Assembly (NCBI GenBank): GCA_046262415.1
Contig: JBHEMU010000055.1
Span: 1-5,156 of the forward strand
Origin: JACDAS01 sp046262415
GTDB taxonomy: Bacteria > Actinomycetota > Thermoleophilia > Gaiellales > Gaiellaceae
DNA: 5,156 bases
Reading direction: 5' to 3'
Positions 1-4,145 of this stretch are shown one piece after another. The notes below the pieces were generated by a model that saw only the letters and a list, made by a program, of their open reading frames with translations, had not been told where the DNA came from and searched no databases. Each line of letters opens with the position of its first letter. Position 1 is the first letter of the stretch. The position numbers and the translations under genes were made by a program.

Positions 1-17
1 TCTGCACATGCCTCCCC
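1..17 (-). promoter_or_regulatory. Ribosome binding site and possible start of a further minus-strand gene cut by the left edge
   Basis: Read on the minus strand, GGGGAGG occupies bases 17 to 11. It is followed by C and ATG (9-7), or by CAT and GTG (7-5). The GTG choice gives a 3-nt spacer, the same layout as the paaC start in this window (GGGAGG, CAC, GTG). Only two or three codons remain before the edge, so the product cannot be identified. Its position 128-130 bases downstream of paaD and on the same strand suggests another phenylacetate catabolism gene, but that is inference. The purine-rich string could also be chance. Confidence 0.35.
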
Positions 18-137
18 AGGGCGCGCGCCCGCCTCCGTCTCGTTTCTCGACTCGAGACAGCACCGCCTGGTGACCTGACAAGCCAGCGACGTCGCCAACG
101 ATCGCGACCTCAGCCGCTTACTGCAGGATCCGGGTAG
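1..137. other. Non-coding stretch downstream of paaD
   Basis: No coding region is supported between the paaD stop and the left edge, apart from the possible start at bases 5-9. Two small palindromes are visible. GGGCGCGCGCCC (19-30) is perfect but has no loop. TCTCGA-C-TCGAGA (45-57) is also perfect, and GTCTCG/CGAGAC (37-42 and 53-58) can form an alternative stem. Neither is followed by a T-run on either strand, so I do not call a rho-independent terminator. A half-match to the PaaR operator lies at 95-108. A TTGTCA (81-76, minus strand) resembles a -35 box but lacks a convincing -10 partner. Confidence 0.5.
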
Positions 138-623
138 CTAGATCGTCTTGAACTGCTCGAACGGCTGCCGGCAGCCGTCGCAGTAGCGCAGCGACCGGCA
201 GGGCGTGGGGCCGAAGATGTTCTCGAGGCGCGTCTCCGTCGAGCCGCAGTAGGGGCAGCGGAAGGCCCCTCGCTCGAGCTGGATCAGCTGCGGGGCGCCC
301 GCGCCCCTCGGGGCCGGAGGGGCGAAGCCCGCGGCGCGGAGCTGCTCGCGACCCGCGGGGGTGATCCGGTCGGTCGACCACGAGTCGTCGAGCACGACGT
401 CGACCTCCGGCTCGGCGCCGAGCTCGCTGATCCGGGCGGCGATCGCGTCGCGCATGTGCTCGAGCGCGGGGCAGCCGAGGAAGGTCGGCGTGAACTCGAC
501 GCGGACGCGCCCGCCCGAGACGGTCACGTCGCGGACGACGCCCAGGTCGACGATCGAGATCACGGGGATCTCCGGATCGGGGATCCCGGCGAGGGCCTCC
601 CAGACGCTCTCCGCCGTTACCAC
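138..623 (-). CDS. paaD: PaaD, Fe-S assembly/maturation protein of phenylacetyl-CoA epoxidase
   Basis: This is a 161-residue protein of the PaaD family, close to the length of E. coli PaaD (about 165). An N-terminal MIP18/DUF59-type domain carries DPEIPVISIVDLGVV (residues 16-30) and TPTFLGCPALEH with Cys51. DDSWSTDRIT follows. A C-terminal four-cysteine zinc or metal module comprises CPYC (123, 126), Cys142 in FGPTPC, and YCDGC (148, 151), ending in the typical PFEQFKTI. PaaD is needed for an active PaaABCE complex in other bacteria and is thought to act in Fe-S cluster or diiron maturation; its exact reaction is not settled. I chose GTG at 623. It sits behind GGGGG, overlaps the paaC stop by 7 nt and gives the family length. 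The frame stays open upstream to 788, but that part is an Arg/Ala/Gly-rich shadow of paaC. The stop is TAG. Confidence 0.93.
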   Translation of the reverse strand: MVTAESVWEALAGIPDPEIPVISIVDLGVVRDVTVSGGRVRVEFTPTFLGCPALEHMRDAIAARISELGAEPEVDVVLDDSWSTDRITPAGREQLRAAGFAPPAPRGAGAPQLIQLERGAFRCPYCGSTETRLENIFGPTPCRSLRYCDGCRQPFEQFKTI

Positions 624-1258
624 GTCGCCCCCGGAACCGAACGGCGCACCATCGTCATCTCCTCCCACAGCTCCGCCCATTCCTCCCGGTGCGGGCTCCG
701 CTCGACCGCGTCGACGGCGGGCCGGCCGGCCAGCTCCGACAGGCGACCGCGCAGGGCGCCGTCCAGGAGCCCGAGCGCGTAGGGCCACAGCTCGTCCACG
801 GCCGCCGCGAACCGCGCCTCACCCTCGAGCCGCTCGGCCCACATCCGGGCGTGCATGCGGTGGTAGGCCTCCTCGCGGTCGATCTTCGCGGCGAGGCCGG
901 CGACCGCCGCGTCGCCGGAGCCCTTCAGCGCCCCGATCCTGACCTCGTCCGCCAGCTCGTACAGATGGTGGCGCGCGATCGTCCGGGCCCAGTCGTCGGC
1001 GAGCCGGAGCTCGACCAGGGGCGAGCAGAGGTACTCGTCCGGCCGGCGGTCGAACGCGAGCTCGTCGGCCGTCGTGCCGAGCTCCTCGGCCACGAGCTGG
1101 TAGAGGGCGCGCGCGTGACCGATCTCGTTCTGGGCGATCGAGGAGAAGGCCACGTCCTCCTCGAGGAAGGGGGCGATCCCCGTCCACTCCGAGTTGCGCC
1201 AGCCGAGGACGAGCTCGTCGTCAGCGATCGGCAGCAGGAGCCGTGCCCGCTCGCTCAC
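617..1258 (-). CDS. paaC: PaaC, structural/beta subunit of ring 1,2-phenylacetyl-CoA epoxidase
   Basis: This is a 213-residue ferritin-like four-helix-bundle protein. PaaC pairs with PaaA in the oxygenase core that epoxidises the ring of phenylacetyl-CoA using O2 and electrons from a PaaE-type reductase. Family signatures are LADDELVLG-like IADDELVLGWRNSEWTG near the N-terminus, APFLEEDVAF, and the C-terminal VPGATW (E. coli VLPGQQW). It is shorter than E. coli PaaC (about 248); the missing part corresponds to the linker before the last helix. Unlike E. coli PaaC, which has LLGQ, it keeps NEIGH (Glu45, His48). It also has Glu24, Glu101 and Glu130/His133, so a metal site is possible (see findings). 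The GTG start at 1258 has GGGAGG at 1267-1262 with a 3-nt spacer, and it overlaps the paaB end by 38 nt. The stop is TAA (619-617). Confidence 0.94.
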   Translation of the reverse strand: MSERARLLLPIADDELVLGWRNSEWTGIAPFLEEDVAFSSIAQNEIGHARALYQLVAEELGTTADELAFDRRPDEYLCSPLVELRLADDWARTIARHHLYELADEVRIGALKGSGDAAVAGLAAKIDREEAYHRMHARMWAERLEGEARFAAAVDELWPYALGLLDGALRGRLSELAGRPAVDAVERSPHREEWAELWEEMTMVRRSVPGATW

Positions 1259-1508
1259 GTGCCTCCCTCAGCTTGACCTTGAGCGGATAGCCGTCGACGC
1301 GGTGGTAGTTCTTCTCCAGCTCGTCGACGAACTCGTGCACCTCGTGCACCGCCTGGCGCGGGACGACCCAGAGGGCGGCCGACTCGCCACGCCGGCCGTA
1401 CTGCTCTCGCGCGTACGCGTCCGCGAACGCCTCGTTCGGTGCGTCGACCGAGCCCGCGTGCTGGAAGGGCTGGCCCTTCCGCTCCTGCCGGAACACCTCG
1501 TAGATCAA
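1221..1508 (-). CDS. paaB: PaaB, bridging subunit of ring 1,2-phenylacetyl-CoA epoxidase
   Basis: This 95-residue protein has the same length as E. coli PaaB. PaaB is a small non-catalytic subunit that joins PaaA/PaaC heterodimers. Signatures are IYEVFRQERKGQPFQHAGSV (E. coli LYEVFVRGKQGLSHRHVGSL), the alanine-rich helix with YGRRGESAALWVVP (E. coli YTRRSEGCSIWVV), and a basic tail starting KNYHRVDGYPL. The tail differs clearly from the enterobacterial KVYRHPTFY ending. The start is TTG at 1508, overlapping the paaA stop as TTGA (4 nt), which fits the family N-terminus exactly. No strong Shine-Dalgarno is seen, so translation is probably coupled to paaA. The last 12 codons overlap paaC. The frame is also open far upstream, but that part is only the +1 shadow of paaA. 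Confidence 0.9.
   Translation of the reverse strand: MIYEVFRQERKGQPFQHAGSVDAPNEAFADAYAREQYGRRGESAALWVVPRQAVHEVHEFVDELEKNYHRVDGYPLKVKLREARERAGTAPAADR
1262..1267 (-). promoter_or_regulatory. Ribosome binding site of paaC
   Basis: GGGAGG on the minus strand lies 3 nt upstream of the GTG at 1258. It sits inside the 3' end of paaB. It supports the GTG start, which matches the family N-terminus. Confidence 0.75.
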
Positions 1509-2398
1509 GCCGCTTCGGCGAGCACGACCTGACGCACCCACGCCGAGTTCTCGCGGGCGGTCCGCCGCAGGTCGAGCCGCTCCTCCGTGCGGGGGCCGTG
1601 CCCGGTGACGACGTGCCGTAGCTCGGCCCAGTCGGGCTCGGTGTACTCCCAGACGCCGTCGTCGCGCTTGCGGAGCTTCGGGTCGGGGACGGTGAGGCCG
1701 AGCTCCCAGATCTGCGGCACGTAGCCGTCGAGGAACTGCTGGCGGGCCTCCTCGTTGCCCTGGCTCTTGATCCGCCAGCGGAACATCGGGTCCTCCTCGG
1801 CCGCGATCGGGTTGCCGTGGAACTGCATCAGCGGCCCCCACCAGCGGTCGAGCGCCTCCTGCACGAGCTCCCGCTGCTCCTCGGTGCCGAGCATCATCGT
1901 CAGGATCACGTCGCGCCCGTGGAGGATGTGGAACGACTCCTCCCAGCAGATCTTCTTCATGATCCGCGCGTACGGGGCATAGGAGCACTTGAGCAGCGCC
2001 TTCTGGGAGATGATCGCGGCCGCGTCGACGAGCCAGGCGATCACGCCGACGTCGCCCCACGTCCGCGTCGGGTAGTGAAAGACGTTGTGGAACTTGGCCT
2101 TGCCCGAGATCAGGTCGTCGAGACAGGCCTCGCGCGGCTTGCCGAGATCCTCGACGACCCGGTAGATCAGCTGCGCGTGGCCGACCTCGTCCTGCACCTT
2201 CGCCGTCAGCGCCAGCTTGCGCTGGAGCGTCGGGGCGCGGAGGATCCACTCGCGCTCGGGAAGAACGCCCATGAGCTCGGAGTTGCCGTGCATCTCGATG
2301 AACTTGATCAGCAGCCGGCGGTACTCGTCCGGCATCCAGTCGTCGGTCTCCACCTGCCCGCCGGACTGCACGTACTCCAGGAATTCCTGCTCGGTCAC
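1505..2398 (-). CDS. paaA: PaaA, catalytic diiron subunit of ring 1,2-phenylacetyl-CoA epoxidase
   Basis: This 297-residue cytoplasmic protein is the catalytic subunit that converts phenylacetyl-CoA to its ring 1,2-epoxide. E. coli PaaA is 309 residues. Diagnostic segments are ETDDWMPDEYRRLLI, HGNSELMG (Glu41), KVQDEVGHAQ (Glu71, His74), YPTRTWGDVGVIAWLVDAAA (Asp125 likely the bridging-side carboxylate), CSYAPYARIMKKICWEESFH (Glu154, His157) and the RWWGPLMQF stretch. The diiron ligand set looks complete. I prefer GTG at 2398 because GGGAGG (2408-2403) lies 4 nt upstream. The GTG at 2410 would add four residues and swallow that site. The gene is the first of the operon and diverges from the TetR gene 41 bp away. 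The probable PaaR operator lies directly upstream. The stop TGA (1507-1505) overlaps the paaB start. Confidence 0.96.
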   Translation of the reverse strand: MTEQEFLEYVQSGGQVETDDWMPDEYRRLLIKFIEMHGNSELMGVLPEREWILRAPTLQRKLALTAKVQDEVGHAQLIYRVVEDLGKPREACLDDLISGKAKFHNVFHYPTRTWGDVGVIAWLVDAAAIISQKALLKCSYAPYARIMKKICWEESFHILHGRDVILTMMLGTEEQRELVQEALDRWWGPLMQFHGNPIAAEEDPMFRWRIKSQGNEEARQQFLDGYVPQIWELGLTVPDPKLRKRDDGVWEYTEPDWAELRHVVTGHGPRTEERLDLRRTARENSAWVRQVVLAEAA

Positions 2399-2402
2399 GT
2401 GG

Positions 2403-2408
2403 CCTCCC
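2403..2408 (-). promoter_or_regulatory. Ribosome binding site of paaA (decides the start)
   Basis: GGGAGG on the minus strand lies 4 nt upstream of GTG at 2398. Its spacing favours that start over the in-frame GTG at 2410, which lies upstream of it. The layout closely resembles the paaC start (GGGAGG, CAC, GTG). Confidence 0.75.
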
Positions 2409-2410
2409 AC

Positions 2411-2426
2411 CCGAACGATCGTTAGG
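2411..2426. promoter_or_regulatory. Probable PaaR operator between paaA and the TetR gene
   Basis: CCGAACGA/TCGTTAGG is a 16-bp palindrome with one mismatched pair. It contains CGAACGATCGTTAG (2412-2425), which agrees at every fixed position with CNAACGNNCGTTNG, the consensus I recall for the phenylacetyl-CoA-responsive TetR repressor PaaR of Thermus thermophilus. It lies 13 bp upstream of the regulator ATG (2440) and just upstream of the paaA ribosome binding site. A dimer bound here would cover the start regions of both divergent transcripts. Possible -10 boxes overlap or flank it: TAGGTT (2423-2428) on the plus strand, and TAACCT (2429-2424) or TAGATT (2437-2432) on the minus strand. I see no convincing -35 boxes. 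Confidence 0.72.
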
Positions 2427-2439
2427 TTACGAATCTAGC

Positions 2440-3012
2440 ATGCCCACGCGCCGCGCCGAGCTGACGCGACAGGCCGCCAGGCTCTTCGCCGAGAAGGGCT
2501 ACCACGGCACCTCGATCGGCGACCTGGCCGAGGCGATGGGGGTGCAGAAGGGATCGGTCTACCACCACATCGACTCGAAGCAGCAGCTCCTCCGCGAGCT
2601 CGCGGCCGAGGGCGCTGCGGCGTTCCACGCGGGGCTCGACGAGATCGACGAGCGGCTCCGGGCGACCGAGAAGATCCGCCTCGCGCTCCGCGCGCACCTG
2701 GAGGTCGTCGCCCGGCAGCTCGACGTCGCCACCGTCTTCGTGCGCGAGTGGCGCTACCTCGAGCAGCCGGCCCGCGACGCGTTCCTGGCCGAGCGGCGGC
2801 GCTACGAGGCCCGCCTCGGCGACCTCTTCCGCGAGGGTCGCGAGCTCGGCGAGCTGCGCTCCGACCTCGATGACGCCGCCGCCGTCCTGCTCTTCCTCTC
2901 GGCCTCGAACTGGGCCTACACGTGGCTGCACCCCGGGCGGGAGACCGGGACGATCGCCGACCGCTTCTACGCGCTGCTCGTGGACGGGATGCGGGGCTAC
3001 GCGACCCCCTGA
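2440..3012 (+). CDS. paaR: TetR-family repressor, probably PaaR of the phenylacetate regulon
   Basis: This 190-residue one-component regulator has an N-terminal TetR DNA-binding domain. LTRQAARLFAEKGYHGTSI (8-26) leads into the helix-turn-helix IGDLAEAMGVQKGSVYHHI (26-44), then DSKQQLL. The rest is an all-helical ligand-binding and dimerisation region typical of the family. The DNA-binding domain is clear. The PaaR assignment rests on divergence from paaA and on the operator palindrome between them; the ligand would then be phenylacetyl-CoA. No Shine-Dalgarno precedes the ATG (TTACGAATCTAGC), so the transcript may be leaderless or have a very short leader, unlike the paa genes. The last 16 bp overlap the end of the convergent regulator gene. 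A TetR regulator of fatty acid or CoA-ester metabolism is the main alternative. Confidence 0.88.
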   Translation: MPTRRAELTRQAARLFAEKGYHGTSIGDLAEAMGVQKGSVYHHIDSKQQLLRELAAEGAAAFHAGLDEIDERLRATEKIRLALRAHLEVVARQLDVATVFVREWRYLEQPARDAFLAERRRYEARLGDLFREGRELGELRSDLDDAAAVLLFLSASNWAYTWLHPGRETGTIADRFYALLVDGMRGYATP

Positions 3013-4049
3013 CGCTCCGCTGCTTCGGCGGCTCCCTCGTCGCCGGCCGCGAGCCGCTCTGCCGCGACCCAACCCGCCTGGAAACGCGTCGTCGCTCCGA
3101 GCCCGTCCATGAGATACTTGACCTGGCGCTGCACGGTGCGGAAGCCGACGCCCAGCTGGTGTGCGATCGCCTTGTCCTGGAACCCGGCTGACAGCAGCGC
3201 GAGGAGCTGCCGGTCGGCCGTCGTCCAGTCAGCTCGCCCCCCGACCGCGATGTCTCTCTGGCTTCCGAACCGAAGCGGTGCCGCCCGCTCCCACAGCGTC
3301 TCGAAGAGCACAACGAGCGCCTCGAGCAGCGGTGACGGATGGACGAGGAGCGCATCCTCCACGCCGGGCTCGTCGAGCCTGAGCGGGATGATCGCCAGGC
3401 GCCGGTCGGCGATGACGAGCTTGATCGGGACCTGGTCGAGCATGCGGGCCTCCTCGCCGGCCTCTGTCAGCTCGGCGAGGATCTCGAGGTAGCCGCTGTG
3501 CCTGAGGGCATCGCGGTCGTAGATCGCGCGGTGGGCGACGCCGCGGCGAAGGAGGTCGAGCTCGATCTCGGCCGCCGAGCGATCATCCGACGCATACGGC
3601 GGCGTGTCGAAGCCGATGATCTCCCGCTTCGCCGTCCTCTGGAGCTGGATCGCCCGCTGCGCAACCGCCTTCTGGCCGGAGATGACCTCGACGAGCGTCG
3701 GCGGGCTCGTCGACTGAAGTCCCTTGCGAAACTCGGTCGCCAGCTCCGCCGCCGCCAGGCGCGCCCGCTCGAGCTCCTCCTGCTTGCGCAGGATCAGGAC
3801 TTCGAGCGCGACGTCGGGAGCAGCCGCCATCAGCCGCTGCGGTGTCTCGGCCGAGCGGCTGACGAGGCCCTTTGCCTCCAAGGACGAGAGCACGCGCTGC
3901 AGCTGCGCCCGCGGAAGCTCGATCTCCCTCGCGAGCTCGGCGGTCGTCACGCCGGGCCGCGCGAGCAGCTCGCGATAGGCACGCTCCTCCGCCTCGGGAA
4001 TCCCCACGGCCTCGAGCACGAGCGACGTGATCGGGCGCGCGCTGGCCAT
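2997..4049 (-). CDS. Hybrid transcriptional regulator: TrmB-like N-terminal HTH plus LuxR-type C-terminal HTH
   Basis: This 350-residue protein has no signal peptide or membrane segment. Residues about 18-75 form a TrmB/MarR-like winged helix (AEERAYRELLARPGVTTAEL, then REIELPRAQLQRVLSSLEAKGLV). Residues 83-110 are a charged coiled coil. Residues about 118-260 are an alpha/beta domain like the phospholipase-D-like sensor part of TrmB proteins (IIGFDTPPY, YDRDALR, PIKLVIADRRLAIIPL). Residues 275-330 form a LuxR/GerE helix-turn-helix (TTADRQLLALLSAGFQDKAI, then LGVGFRTVQRQV and GATTRFQAGWVA). The ligand is unknown. I chose ATG at 4049. The TTG at 4076 would add nine residues without family support. 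TAAAGT (4062-4057) lies 7 nt before the ATG and there is no good Shine-Dalgarno, so a leaderless mRNA is possible. The gene diverges from the propeller gene across 96 bp, and I infer that gene as a target. Confidence 0.85.
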   Translation of the reverse strand: MASARPITSLVLEAVGIPEAEERAYRELLARPGVTTAELAREIELPRAQLQRVLSSLEAKGLVSRSAETPQRLMAAAPDVALEVLILRKQEELERARLAAAELATEFRKGLQSTSPPTLVEVISGQKAVAQRAIQLQRTAKREIIGFDTPPYASDDRSAAEIELDLLRRGVAHRAIYDRDALRHSGYLEILAELTEAGEEARMLDQVPIKLVIADRRLAIIPLRLDEPGVEDALLVHPSPLLEALVVLFETLWERAAPLRFGSQRDIAVGGRADWTTADRQLLALLSAGFQDKAIAHQLGVGFRTVQRQVKYLMDGLGATTRFQAGWVAAERLAAGDEGAAEAAERQGVA

Positions 4050-4145
4050 TGGTGGAACTTTACGCCCGTGGCGCAAACTCCCTCGGGCGATCCGTTTCCC
4101 CTCTCTGCCGGCTGGGGAATACTCAACGAAAGGGAGGAGGTCCGG
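4050..4145. promoter_or_regulatory. Divergent intergenic region between the hybrid regulator and the propeller gene
   Basis: These 96 bp separate two divergent starts, so both promoters should lie here. On the minus strand, TAAAGT (4062-4057) is a plausible -10 box for the regulator. On the plus strand, AATACT (4118-4123) is a weak -10 candidate (4 of 6 to TATAAT). I see no good -35 box for either and no clear inverted repeat that would mark an operator. Confidence 0.4.
4131..4140 (+). promoter_or_regulatory. Ribosome binding site of the beta-propeller gene
   Basis: AGGGAGGAGG is a strong Shine-Dalgarno sequence 5 nt upstream of the ATG at 4146. It fixes the start of a gene whose end is outside the window. 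Confidence 0.85.

Noticed and set aside
19..58. Palindromes GGGCGCGCGCCC and TCTCGACTCGAGA as a terminator for the paa operon
   Set aside because: There is no T-run after either on the minus strand, the first has no loop, and short GC palindromes are expected by chance in this base composition.
361..1276. Long plus-strand open frames (361-942, 456-782, 689-1276) opposite paaC and paaD
   Set aside because: They are antisense shadows in GC-rich DNA, with Arg/Ser/Pro-rich, family-less translations, and they lie opposite clearly conserved PaaC and PaaD.
1509..2249. Minus-strand frame open upstream of paaB, which would give a 342-residue fused protein
   Set aside because: The upstream part is the out-of-frame shadow of paaA (Arg/Ala/Pro-rich). 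The PaaB similarity starts exactly at the TTG that overlaps the paaA stop.
1817..2425. Plus-strand open frame of 202 codons opposite paaA
   Set aside because: It is antisense to a highly conserved catalytic subunit, its translation has no recognisable motif, and no ribosome binding site was seen.
2422..3355. Minus-strand frames (2422-3072, 2435-3355) across the TetR gene
   Set aside because: Their translations are Arg/Gly/Ser-rich shadows. The plus-strand TetR helix-turn-helix is unmistakable.
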